A stretch of 13,571 nucleotides of DNA from Flavobacteriaceae bacterium. Its GTDB lineage: Bacteria; Bacteroidota; Bacteroidia; Flavobacteriales; Flavobacteriaceae. The position numbers were made by a program, and so were the translations under genes. Positions 1 to 6,209 of this stretch are shown here, piece after piece (the stretch's first letter is position 1; the number at the start of each line of letters is the position of its first letter). The notes beneath the pieces are model-generated. The model was not told where the DNA came from, did no database searches, and was given only the letters and a program-made list of their open reading frames with translations. The DNA lies in assembly GCA_023700885.1 (NCBI GenBank), contig JAMPYA010000049.1, forward strand, positions 1 through 13,571, written 5' to 3'.

Positions 1-906
1 GCAGATGCATGGACCAATAGACATGTTAGACCTTGGTATCATTACTGGAGTTTTCCAATTCAAACTGGTATTTGGGCTATTCCGGCTATCGTTTCATTAA
101 TATATCCATACCTAAAATCAAGAGTTGAAAATCTAAAAGTGTATCAATTTACATTAATTTGGACATTAGTAGGAGTATTATTATTATCTGTGGTTCCAGA
201 AAAAAAGGAACGTTATTTAGTGCCTGTTTTAATTCCTATAGCTATTAATATTGGTTTTTATATTAGATATTTAATTCTAAAAGGAAAAGATTTAACAGAT
301 AAAAAGGATCTATATATTGCTTATTTTAGTTTTGGAATTATAGGTTTTATAGGTCTAATTTTTCCTTTTGTAGGATACATTTTTTTAAAAGATAATTTAA
401 CTGGTTATTGGACCTGGTTTATACTCACATCATTAATGCTATTTATATGCGGAATTTTAATCATATTTTATCTTAATAAGAAAAATTTTGACAATGTGTT
501 TAAAGCCATTATTGTTTTTCAAGTAAGTATATTGGCATTTGGCTTTCCGCTGGTAAAATCTTTTTTTAATAATAAAGATTTTAATAACATTAAAGAACTT
601 CATAAAATTGAACAAAAACTCAAAATAAAACCGTATTCTTTTGGTGAATTAGCTCCAGAATTAATTTGGGAATATGACGGTGTGATCAAAAATATTTATA
701 AAAATAAAAAATTAAATATTCCAGAAACAGATACCTTTGGATTATTAGTTGATGAAAATCTAAAAGTAGAATTTCAAAAGAATTTCGAGAAAGAATTTAA
801 AATAGAATACATCTCACGATTTGATAATAATTATATCATCAATAAACAAAAGAAACATAGAAGTATTAGACTTACAAGAGATTTATATATATTAAGAAAA
901 AAATAG
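1..906 (+). CDS. ArnT/GT39-type membrane glycosyltransferase, C-terminal part (5' end outside window)
   Basis: The reading frame is open from base 1, so this is the last 301 residues of a longer protein; the GTG at 139 is not the start. About six hydrophobic segments are visible (roughly residues 20-38, 47-65, 72-90, then three more up to about 185), followed by a soluble, lysine-rich tail of about 110 residues. Between the second and third segments is PEKKERYLVPVLIP (66-79), the KxxRYLLPxxPxLAL-like loop typical of ArnT and GT39/PMT-like family members, which move a sugar from a polyprenyl-phosphate carrier to an acceptor on the periplasmic side of the inner membrane. The catalytic N-terminal part is not in the window, so donor and acceptor (lipid A, protein or glycan) cannot be told. 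No convincing terminator follows the stop codon. Confidence 0.8.
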   Translation, partial: ADAWTNRHVRPWYHYWSFPIQTGIWAIPAIVSLIYPYLKSRVENLKVYQFTLIWTLVGVLLLSVVPEKKERYLVPVLIPIAINIGFYIRYLILKGKDLTDKKDLYIAYFSFGIIGFIGLIFPFVGYIFLKDNLTGYWTWFILTSLMLFICGILIIFYLNKKNFDNVFKAIIVFQVSILAFGFPLVKSFFNNKDFNNIKELHKIEQKLKIKPYSFGELAPELIWEYDGVIKNIYKNKKLNIPETDTFGLLVDENLKVEFQKNFEKEFKIEYISRFDNNYIINKQKKHRSIRLTRDLYILRKK

Positions 907-1028
907 ATTAGTTAATAAATTATTGAAAATGCTTAAAAAAATATTGATTTTCTAAAGTTATTTTTTCAACTACTAAAATCTAAAATTAAAACTCAATTTA
1001 AATAGTTAAATAGAGTGTGATTTTCATA

Positions 1029-1041
1029 TCTCAGACTGAGA
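1029..1041. promoter_or_regulatory. Short perfect palindrome upstream of pfkA
   Basis: TCTCAG-A-CTGAGA: two perfect 6-bp arms around one base, 118 bp before the pfkA start. There is no T-tract after it, so it does not look like a terminator for the upstream glycosyltransferase gene. It could be a protein-binding site. Evidence is the symmetry only. Confidence 0.3.
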
Positions 1042-1079
1042 AATTGATTAAAAATCCAGTAAAATAAGGTGTTTAAATC

Positions 1080-1093
1080 CGAAAACGATTTCG
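1080..1093. promoter_or_regulatory. Candidate LacI-family-like operator upstream of pfkA-gapA
   Basis: CGAAAACGATTTCG is a 14-bp near-palindrome centred on CG, with only one mismatched pair of positions (6 and 9). A-rich and T-rich half-sites around a central CG are the usual form of LacI/CcpA-type operators. Its place 66 bp before the first gene of a pfkA-gapA operon fits sugar-responsive control. No regulator gene is in the window and I cannot see a clean TAnnTTTG box next to it, so the role is inferred. Confidence 0.4.
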
Positions 1094-1137
1094 CATAAAT
1101 GTAGATATTAATCATAAATAAATGAATATTCTTAGTA

Positions 1138-1169
1138 TTTTTACCCAAAAATTAGTTTATGGGTAAAAA
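1138..1169 (+). promoter_or_regulatory. Inverted repeat enclosing the pfkA start codon
   Basis: TTTTTACCC (1138-1146) and GGGTAAAAA (1161-1169) are perfect 9-bp arms. The 14-nt loop (1147-1160) holds the A-rich ribosome-entry region and the first two bases of the ATG; its G is the first base of the second arm. In mRNA this would put the pfkA start at the edge of a hairpin and could limit initiation. As DNA it could also be an operator. The transcription start is unknown; an RNA effect needs it to lie upstream of 1138. Confidence 0.4.
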
Positions 1170-2145
1170 ACTTAAAAGAATTGGATTACTTACATCTGGG
1201 GGTGATGCTCCAGGCATGAACGCTGCCATTAGAGCGGTAGTTCGAACTTGTACCCATTATAATGTCGAATGTGTTGGTATTTACAGAGGATATCAAGGTC
1301 TAATTGAAGGTGATTTTATGCTGATGAATGCTAGAAGCGTAAATAACATTATCAATAAAGGAGGAACAATTTTAAAATCTGCTCGTTCAGATGAATTCAG
1401 AACAAAAGCGGGTAGAAAAAAAGCCTATGAAAGCCTTAAAGAAGGAAATATAGATGCACTTATTTTAATTGGTGGAGATGGTACATTTACCGGAGGTATA
1501 ATTTTTAATAAAGAATTTGATTTTCCTGTAATAGGTATTCCCGGAACTATTGACAATGATATTTGTGGAACTAATTTCACAATTGGATACGATACAGCGC
1601 TTAATACTGTTGTAGAAGCTATAGATAAAATTAGAGATACAGCCAGTTCTCATAACCGATTATTTTTTGTAGAAGTAATGGGACGTGATGCCGGATTTAT
1701 TGCATTGAATGCCGGAGTTGGAGCTGGTGCAGAAGAAATTTTGATTCCAGAAGAAAACCTAGGATTAGAACGCTTGTTAGAATCTTTAAAGAAAAGTAAA
1801 CGTTCAGGAAAATCTTCTAGTATAGTAGTTGTTGCAGAAGGTGATAAGACCGGTAAAAATGTTTTTGAATTGGCAGATTATGTAACAGCTAATTTGCCTG
1901 AATATGAAGCGCGAGTTTCTGTTTTAGGTCATATGCAGCGTGGAGGTTCTCCAAGCTGTTTTGATCGCGTTTTGGCTAGTAGATTAGGGGTAAAAGCAGT
2001 TGAATTAATATTAGACGGCAAAACAAATTTAATGGTCGGAATTATTAACAATGAAATTGTAACTACCGAATTAGAAAAAGCAATTAAAGGGCAGCATACC
2101 ATAGATCAAGAATTATTAAGAGTATCAGACATTATGTCAACATAA
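1159..2145 (+). CDS. pfkA: ATP-dependent 6-phosphofructokinase
   Basis: Phosphorylates fructose 6-phosphate to fructose 1,6-bisphosphate, the committed step of glycolysis, in the cytoplasm. At 328 residues it has the length of the compact bacterial PfkA family. Visible motifs: the N-terminal TSGGDAPGMNAAIR nucleotide loop (12-25); GGDGT (105-109), where Gly follows the Asp as in ATP enzymes and not Asp as in pyrophosphate enzymes; PGTIDND (128-134) with the catalytic Asp132 and Gly129, again the ATP type; MGRDAG (174-179), which contacts the sugar phosphate; and LGHMQRGGSP (256-265). The ATG at 1159 gives the canonical N terminus. No Shine-Dalgarno sequence precedes it; the leader is A-rich and lies inside an inverted repeat. 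gapA follows after 25 nt, so the two are probably one operon. Confidence 0.96.
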   Translation: MGKKLKRIGLLTSGGDAPGMNAAIRAVVRTCTHYNVECVGIYRGYQGLIEGDFMLMNARSVNNIINKGGTILKSARSDEFRTKAGRKKAYESLKEGNIDALILIGGDGTFTGGIIFNKEFDFPVIGIPGTIDNDICGTNFTIGYDTALNTVVEAIDKIRDTASSHNRLFFVEVMGRDAGFIALNAGVGAGAEEILIPEENLGLERLLESLKKSKRSGKSSSIVVVAEGDKTGKNVFELADYVTANLPEYEARVSVLGHMQRGGSPSCFDRVLASRLGVKAVELILDGKTNLMVGIINNEIVTTELEKAIKGQHTIDQELLRVSDIMST

Positions 2146-2170
2146 ATAACAAAAATTAATTTAGTATAAA

Positions 2171-3166
2171 ATGATAAAAATAGGAATAAACGGTTTTGGA
2201 AGAATTGGAAGAATTGCCTTTAGAGAAGCTGTTAAAAGAAAAAATGTTAGAGTAGTAGCAATCAATGATTTATTAGATGTAGATTACTTGGCATATATGT
2301 TAAAATTTGATTCTGTTCATGGAAAATTTGACGGAACTGTAGAAGTGAAAGATAATGTTTTGTTTGTAAATGGAAATCCAATACGTACCACTGCTGAGAG
2401 AAATCCGGAAAATTTAAAATGGAATGAAATAGGAGCAGACTATGTAATTGAATCTACAGGAATATTTACTACATTAGAAAAAGCTGGATTACATATTAAG
2501 GGTGGTGCCAAAAAAGTAATCATCTCAGCTCCTTCAAAAGATGCACCAATGTTTGTAATGGGTGTTAATAATCACAAATTAAAACCTGAAGATACCATCA
2601 TTTCAAATGCTTCATGTACTACCAATTGTTTAACTCCGGTTGCAAAAGTATTACACGATAAATTTGGGATTGAGTCTGGATTAATGACAACTGTACACGC
2701 CGCAACTGCAACACAAAATACGGTTGACGCACCATCTGCAAAAGATTGGAGAGGCGGCCGTTCAGCAATTCACAATATAATTCCAGCCTCTACAGGAGCT
2801 GCTAAAGCTGCCGGGAAAATATTACCAGAATTAAAAGGAAAATTAACAGGATTATCTTTTAGAGTTCCAACCATGGATGTTTCTGTAGTTGATTTAACAG
2901 TTAATTTAACAAAAGCTACTACATATGAAGAAATTTGTAAAGCTATGAAAGAAGCTTCAGAAGGAGAGATGAAAGGGATTTTAGGTTATACAGATGAAGC
3001 TGTTGTATCTCAAGATTTTGTTGGAGAAACCAATATTTCTGTATTTGATGCTACTGCAGGAATTGCTTTAACAGACAAGTTTTTTAAATTAATAGCTTGG
3101 TATGATAATGAATATGGATATTCTACTAAAATTGTTGATTTAGTAGAGTATGCTGCATCGATTTAA
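2171..3166 (+). CDS. gapA: Glyceraldehyde-3-phosphate dehydrogenase, type I
   Basis: Oxidises and phosphorylates glyceraldehyde 3-phosphate to 1,3-bisphosphoglycerate with NAD+. At 331 residues it is full length. The Rossmann loop INGFGRIGR is at 6-14. Asp33, at the end of the second strand, is the residue that favours NAD over NADP. SNASCTTNCL (145-154) carries the catalytic Cys149, and the base His176 is in TTVHA. The C terminus has the WYDNEYGYS signature. Its place 25 nt after pfkA, with a strong terminator 113 nt after its stop, suggests a pfkA-gapA transcript and a glycolytic rather than gluconeogenic enzyme. Many flavobacteria carry a second GAPDH; pairing with pfkA and Asp33 make this one the likely catabolic form. 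Confidence 0.96.
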   Translation: MIKIGINGFGRIGRIAFREAVKRKNVRVVAINDLLDVDYLAYMLKFDSVHGKFDGTVEVKDNVLFVNGNPIRTTAERNPENLKWNEIGADYVIESTGIFTTLEKAGLHIKGGAKKVIISAPSKDAPMFVMGVNNHKLKPEDTIISNASCTTNCLTPVAKVLHDKFGIESGLMTTVHAATATQNTVDAPSAKDWRGGRSAIHNIIPASTGAAKAAGKILPELKGKLTGLSFRVPTMDVSVVDLTVNLTKATTYEEICKAMKEASEGEMKGILGYTDEAVVSQDFVGETNISVFDATAGIALTDKFFKLIAWYDNEYGYSTKIVDLVEYAASI

Positions 3167-3169
3167 TAG

Positions 3170-3267
3170 AAGTTTTAAAGTTTGAATGTAGAATGTTAAA
3201 TGTTGAATTTTAAAAATTTAAAGTTTAAGGTATTTAGCATAAAGCATATAGCTTACAGCATAAAGGT
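3170..3267. repeat. Degenerate 7-bp tandem repeat array, about 14 units
   Basis: Directly after the gapA stop the sequence can be cut into 14 heptamers with a common A/T frame and a G near the middle. The clearest runs are GAATGTA, GAATGTT, AAATGTT, GAATTTT (3184-3211) and TTTAGCA, TAAAGCA, TATAGCT, TACAGCA, TAAAGGT (3233-3267). The second run is a good four- to five-copy repeat; the rest is decayed. It does not code for a protein I recognise. Confidence 0.55.
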
Positions 3268-3278
3268 TTTATAAATTA

Positions 3279-3320
3279 GGGTTTAACTTTACTAAAAGTT
3301 GAATCCTTTTTTATTTTTTT
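3279..3320 (+). terminator. Intrinsic terminator of pfkA-gapA
   Basis: GGGTTTAACTTT (3279-3290) pairs with AAAGTTGAATCC (3295-3306) over 12 positions, two of them G-U pairs in RNA, around an ACTA loop. It is followed at once by 14 bases that are T except for one A (3307-3320). This is a typical rho-independent terminator and separates gapA from mgsA. Confidence 0.85.
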
Positions 3321-3371
3321 AACGTTATTACGTTTTAACTTTATAACTTTATAACATTATAACTTTTGAAC
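3316..3371. repeat. 8-bp tandem repeat array, seven units, abutting mgsA
   Basis: Seven consecutive octamers: TTTTTAAC, GTTATTAC, GTTTTAAC, TTTATAAC, TTTATAAC, ATTATAAC, TTTTGAAC. All end in AC and the consensus is TTTATAAC; two units are identical. The array starts in the T-tract of the gapA terminator and stops 7 nt before the mgsA ATG, so it occupies the whole place where an mgsA promoter and leader would be. The last unit contains AACTTTTG, one base from a TAnnTTTG box. Confidence 0.7.
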
Positions 3372-3378
3372 ATAAAAT

Positions 3379-3750
3379 ATGGAAATAGCAATAATTGCAC
3401 ATGATGGTAAAAAGGCAGAAATGGTTCAATTTTTAATGGAGCATAAATCCATTTTACTTCATAAAAATATAACCTTGGTTGCTACAGGAACAACCGGAAC
3501 AAAAGCAGAAAAATCTGGATTAGAAGTAATAAAGATGTTGTCAGGTCCGCTAGGTGGTGATGCCCAAATAGCAGCCAGAATTGCCGAAGGAAAAACAGAT
3601 ATGGTTCTCTTTTTTAGAGATCCACTAGGAATCCATCCACACGAACCAGATATTTTTATGTTGATGAGATTATGTGATGTACACGATGTGCCATTAGCTA
3701 CAAATCCTGCAACTGCTGAGTTGCTACTGAAAGCTATTTCTTTTAGTTGA
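3379..3750 (+). CDS. mgsA: Methylglyoxal synthase
   Basis: Converts dihydroxyacetone phosphate to methylglyoxal with release of phosphate, a bypass of lower glycolysis used when phosphate is short or triose phosphates build up; cytoplasmic. At 123 residues it is shorter than the E. coli enzyme (152) mainly because it lacks the N-terminal extension. The core is complete: AHDGKK (7-12) with His8, Asp9 and Lys12; the phosphate-binding ATGTTG (35-40); SGPLGGDAQ (55-63) with the catalytic Asp61; and DPLGIHPHEPD (81-91) with His88 and Asp91. It lies after the gapA terminator and so has its own control, apparently within the octamer array. The PAP2 gene starts 16 nt after its stop, suggesting co-transcription. 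Confidence 0.95.
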   Translation: MEIAIIAHDGKKAEMVQFLMEHKSILLHKNITLVATGTTGTKAEKSGLEVIKMLSGPLGGDAQIAARIAEGKTDMVLFFRDPLGIHPHEPDIFMLMRLCDVHDVPLATNPATAELLLKAISFS

Positions 3751-3766
3751 TAGAATCAATTAACAA

Positions 3767-4531
3767 ATGAAGAGCTTCATAAAACGTATATTAATTGTAT
3801 TAATATTAAATTTTATTTTATACAATTCTTATGCTCAGAGTATACAAAAAGATACCATTTATATCCATAATAAGAAATCGGTTAAATATGAATCTTTAAT
3901 AGTTCCAACAATACTAATAAGTTATGGAATTATAGGCCTTGAAAATAAAGGAATTAAATCTGTTAATGAAGACATTCATCAACAAATCAGTAATCAAAAT
4001 TTTCGCAATTCTAATATTGATGAATTTACGCAATATATCCCGACATTATCTGTTTATGGATTGAATGCATTGGGCATCAATGGTAAAAATAATTTTAAGG
4101 ATAGAACAATAATTTTGGCCACAGCCACTTTAATTATGACATCAACAACACTTGGATTGAAATCTATTGCAAAAGTTGATAGACCTAATTTAGGGTCAAA
4201 TGATTCTTTTCCTTCCGGTCATGTTGCTAAAGCTTTTATGGGTGCAGAGTACTTATATCAAGAATATAGAGATGTTTCACTATGGTATGGCATATCAGCT
4301 TATGTAGTTGCTGCTGGAACCGGAGCTTTGAGAATTTACAATGATGAACATTGGTTAACAGATGTTGTAACAGGGGCCGGAATTGGAATTTTAAGTACTA
4401 AAGTAGCCTATTGGTTAAAACCCTTTATAGATCATAAAATATTAAAAAGTAACAAAAAGAATATTTCTTCTACAATATTTCCATCTTATGATGGTGAAAA
4501 TATTATAGTGGGGATGTTTGTTTTCTTCTAA
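3767..4531 (+). CDS. PAP2-family phosphatase, secreted or membrane-anchored
   Basis: A 254-residue member of the PAP2 (type 2 phosphatidic acid phosphatase) superfamily. The first 23 residues form a signal peptide (KSFIKR, a hydrophobic run, then SYA before Gln24), so the active site is in the periplasm. All three phosphatase motifs are present: KxxxxxxRP at 132-140, PSGH at 149-152, and Arg189-x5-His195-x3-Asp199. These residues bind phosphate, form the phosphohistidine and act as acid/base. Likely substrates are lipid phosphates such as undecaprenyl pyrophosphate, phosphatidylglycerophosphate or lipid A phosphate, but the sequence does not decide. It follows mgsA by 16 nt; no functional link to methylglyoxal is evident. 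The TAA stop runs straight into the terminator. Confidence 0.88.
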   Translation: MKSFIKRILIVLILNFILYNSYAQSIQKDTIYIHNKKSVKYESLIVPTILISYGIIGLENKGIKSVNEDIHQQISNQNFRNSNIDEFTQYIPTLSVYGLNALGINGKNNFKDRTIILATATLIMTSTTLGLKSIAKVDRPNLGSNDSFPSGHVAKAFMGAEYLYQEYRDVSLWYGISAYVVAAGTGALRIYNDEHWLTDVVTGAGIGILSTKVAYWLKPFIDHKILKSNKKNISSTIFPSYDGENIIVGMFVFF

Positions 4532-4532
4532 T

Positions 4533-4558
4533 AAAAAAAAGCCACGCATTGCGTGGCT
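4533..4558 (-). terminator. Strong GC hairpin terminator between convergent genes
   Basis: AGCCACGC (4540-4547) and GCGTGGCT (4551-4558) are perfect 8-bp arms with a 3-nt loop, the most GC-rich element in the surrounding intergenic DNA. Read on the minus strand, the stem is followed by eight T's (A's at 4533-4540), so it ends the RNA-binding-protein gene. Read on the plus strand it is followed by ATAATATTTTT, a poorer tract that may still stop the mgsA-PAP2 transcript; probably bidirectional. Confidence 0.85.
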
Positions 4559-4583
4559 ATAATATTTTTAGGTCGTAAAAGAA

Positions 4584-4907
4584 TTAATCTCGTCTAGGAG
4601 CATTAAATTTACTACGGTTGTTATTACCGTAACCACCTCTGTTGTTGTTTCTGTTTCCAGTTTCAGCTTTAGGTTCAGCTTTTTTAACAACGATGATGCT
4701 CTTGTCGTATTCGCATCCGTCAAGTTCTTCAATTGCTTTTAAACCATCTTCTTGGTTTTTCATTTCAACAAATCCAAATCTTTTAGATTCATTTGTAAAT
4801 TTGTCAATAATAACTTTTGCAGAAACTACGTCTCCATACTCTTGGAATAATTCTTGCAAGTCCTCGCTAGTGATTGCTGGACTTAATTTTGCTACGAAAA
4901 TGTTCAT
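4584..4907 (-). CDS. Small RRM-domain RNA-binding protein
   Basis: A single RNA recognition motif of about 78 residues followed by a basic, Asn/Gly/Arg-rich tail (79-107, with NRNNNRGGYGNNNR), 107 residues in all. RNP2 is IFVAKL (3-8). RNP1 is KRFGFVEM (42-49), with the aromatic residues Phe44 and Phe46 that stack on RNA bases; the usual Gly before Phe44 is Arg43. Such proteins are common in Bacteroidota and cyanobacteria, often as several paralogues, and are thought to act as RNA chaperones or post-transcriptional regulators. The start is placed at the ATG at 4907 because the RRM begins there. The frame continues upstream for about 42 codons, but that part has no RRM character and overlaps the promoter. 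The gene has its own promoter, a leader of about 85 nt and its own terminator. Confidence 0.9.
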   Translation of the reverse strand: MNIFVAKLSPAITSEDLQELFQEYGDVVSAKVIIDKFTNESKRFGFVEMKNQEDGLKAIEELDGCEYDKSIIVVKKAEPKAETGNRNNNRGGYGNNNRSKFNAPRRD

Positions 4908-4999
4908 GTGATAATTAAAATGTTTATTAAATTTAGTTTTAAGATATTGAAGTAAGCAATTCAAATGAAGTACATTGCTAAAATATTCTATTTCGGGCA

Positions 5000-5034
5000 C
5001 AAAGGTAATGATTAAAACTACATTTGGTTGCAAA
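5000..5034 (-). promoter_or_regulatory. Bacteroidota-type promoter of the RRM gene
   Basis: On the minus strand TACCTTTG (5007-5000) matches TAnnTTTG exactly, with TTTG (5034-5031) 23 bp upstream, the long end of the accepted spacing. Transcription would begin near 4994, giving a leader of about 85 nt before the ATG at 4907. The leader holds an inverted repeat AGCAAT/ATTGCT (4979-4974 with 4960-4955). Confidence 0.6.
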
Positions 5035-5090
5035 TACCTAAAAATCTTTTGTTTATTTGATTTTTAAATAATTAAAAAGGACTAAAAAAA

Positions 5091-5702
5091 CTATTTTTTT
5101 TGAAAAAGTAAGGTTAATAATCTTGGCGGATTGGCTGTTTTTGCATCAAACCATTCATTGATTTTAATTAAATTAAAACCTAATTTTTCAGCTTCTGATA
5201 GATATTCTGATAAGTGATGCAAATGGCTTTCAACAAGTGTATGCTCAAATTTTGCCTGACTTCCTATAAATCTTTTCATCGGATGAATTTCACTTATATA
5301 GAAAAATCCTTTATTCTTTAATACACGATGCGTTTCAGAAAAGACATTTGACAAATCTTTTATATGTTCTAAAACTAAATTACAATTAACTAAATCAGCA
5401 AATTCACTTTCTAAACTCCATTTTTTAGAAATATCAGCCTCTAAAAATTTAACATGATTATGTTGAACTTTTTTTCGTGCAATTGCCAACATTTCTGATG
5501 AAAAATCTAAGGCTATGATATTTTTAGCTTTATCAGCAAGCCATTTGGTATTTTTTCCAGTACCACAACCAATCTCTACAACAATTGCAAAGGATATATT
5601 TTCAAGTACTGTTTGTGTGGCTAATAAATCGAGGTCACGCGTTTTATTCTCATTATGGTCATAAATTTCTGACCACGATTTATAAGCTTTTTTAACACTC
5701 AT
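5091..5702 (-). CDS. SAM-dependent class I methyltransferase
   Basis: A 203-residue cytoplasmic methyltransferase of the Methyltransf_11/UbiE-BioC-like fold. Motif I VEIGCGTGK (42-50) binds S-adenosylmethionine; the acidic residue Asp66 in ALDFSS binds the ribose; Asp90 in EADIS follows; LVNCNLVLEHI (104-114) is motif IV; RVLKNKGFFYISE (126-138) is the post-motif strand. The N terminus (AYKSWSEIYDHNENKTRDLD) resembles the YD-xx-xN region of BioC/UbiE-like enzymes, but the substrate cannot be read from the sequence. It starts 5 nt after the ridA stop, so translation is probably coupled. Its stop codon lies in a weak all-AT inverted repeat. Confidence 0.85.
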   Translation of the reverse strand: MSVKKAYKSWSEIYDHNENKTRDLDLLATQTVLENISFAIVVEIGCGTGKNTKWLADKAKNIIALDFSSEMLAIARKKVQHNHVKFLEADISKKWSLESEFADLVNCNLVLEHIKDLSNVFSETHRVLKNKGFFYISEIHPMKRFIGSQAKFEHTLVESHLHHLSEYLSEAEKLGFNLIKINEWFDAKTANPPRLLTLLFQKK

Positions 5703-5707
5703 AATTT

Positions 5708-6088
5708 TTATTTTATGGCAATCATTGAAATTTCTACATTTACATTTTTTGGTAAACCAGCAACTTGAACAGTTTCTCTTGCAGGAGCAGTTTCATTGTT
5801 AAAATAAGCACCATAAATCTCATTTATGTCAGCAAAATTATTCATATCAGAAATAAATAAGGAAGCTTTAACTACATTTTCAAAAGTCATTTCTGCAACC
5901 TCTAAAATGGCTTTAAGATTTTCCATTACTTGTTTAGTTTCTGATTGAATAGAATCCATAACCAACTCACCAGTTGCAGGATTTAATGGTATTTGTCCAG
6001 AGATATAAATGGTGTTTCCGTAAACTACTGCCTGATTGTAAGGACCAATAGGTGCGGGTGCATTAGGTGTGTTGATAATTTTTTTCAT
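5708..6088 (-). CDS. ridA: RidA family enamine/imine deaminase
   Basis: Hydrolyses reactive enamine/imine intermediates, such as 2-aminoacrylate from serine dehydration, to keto acids and ammonia, protecting PLP enzymes; a cytoplasmic trimer in known members. At 126 residues it has the family length and the full signature: PAPIGPYNQA (11-20) with Tyr17, SGQIP (30-34), and APARETVQVAGLP (101-113) with Arg104, the carboxylate-binding residue that marks true RidA deaminases, and Glu119 in VEI. It lies 121 nt after lptD on the same strand and 5 nt before the methyltransferase gene. An inverted repeat ATGTTT/AAACAT (6164-6179) lies in the lptD-ridA gap. Confidence 0.93.
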   Translation of the reverse strand: MKKIINTPNAPAPIGPYNQAVVYGNTIYISGQIPLNPATGELVMDSIQSETKQVMENLKAILEVAEMTFENVVKASLFISDMNNFADINEIYGAYFNNETAPARETVQVAGLPKNVNVEISMIAIK

Positions 6089-6209
6089 ATGTGAATATTT
6101 TATTTGTTTTTAATATTGTTAAATGAAATTAGCTAATTTGATTAAAATTTTATCAGTAAATATATGTTTTTACAAACATGACTATTTCATAATATTTAAT
6201 AGAAATTGT

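Noticed and set aside
139..141. GTG at 139 as the start of the first gene
   Set aside because: The frame is open to base 1 and the upstream residues continue the membrane protein, so the gene is cut by the window edge.
1136..1143. TATTTTTA as the pfkA -7 box
   Set aside because: It lacks the final G and any TTG at the right distance, and would leave a leader of only about 10 nt.
4642..4911. Plus-strand reading frame opposite the RRM gene
   Set aside because: It is the antisense of a well-supported RRM domain and has no recognisable protein features.
4908..5033. Upstream extension of the RRM gene to a TTG at 5033, adding 42 residues
   Set aside because: The extension has no RRM character, covers the exact TAnnTTTG promoter box at 5000-5007, and the ATG at 4907 begins directly with the first RRM strand.
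5084..5100. Perfect inverted repeat of seven A and seven T around the methyltransferase stop codon, as a terminator
   Set aside because: The stem is entirely A-T with no G or C, so it would be too weak to end transcription; likely a by-product of AT-rich DNA.
6164..6179. ATGTTT/AAACAT inverted repeat in the lptD-ridA gap as a terminator or promoter operator
   Set aside because: It lacks a GC-rich stem and a following T-run on the minus strand, and the nearby CATGTTTG is one base off the -7 consensus with no -33 element; not enough to call.
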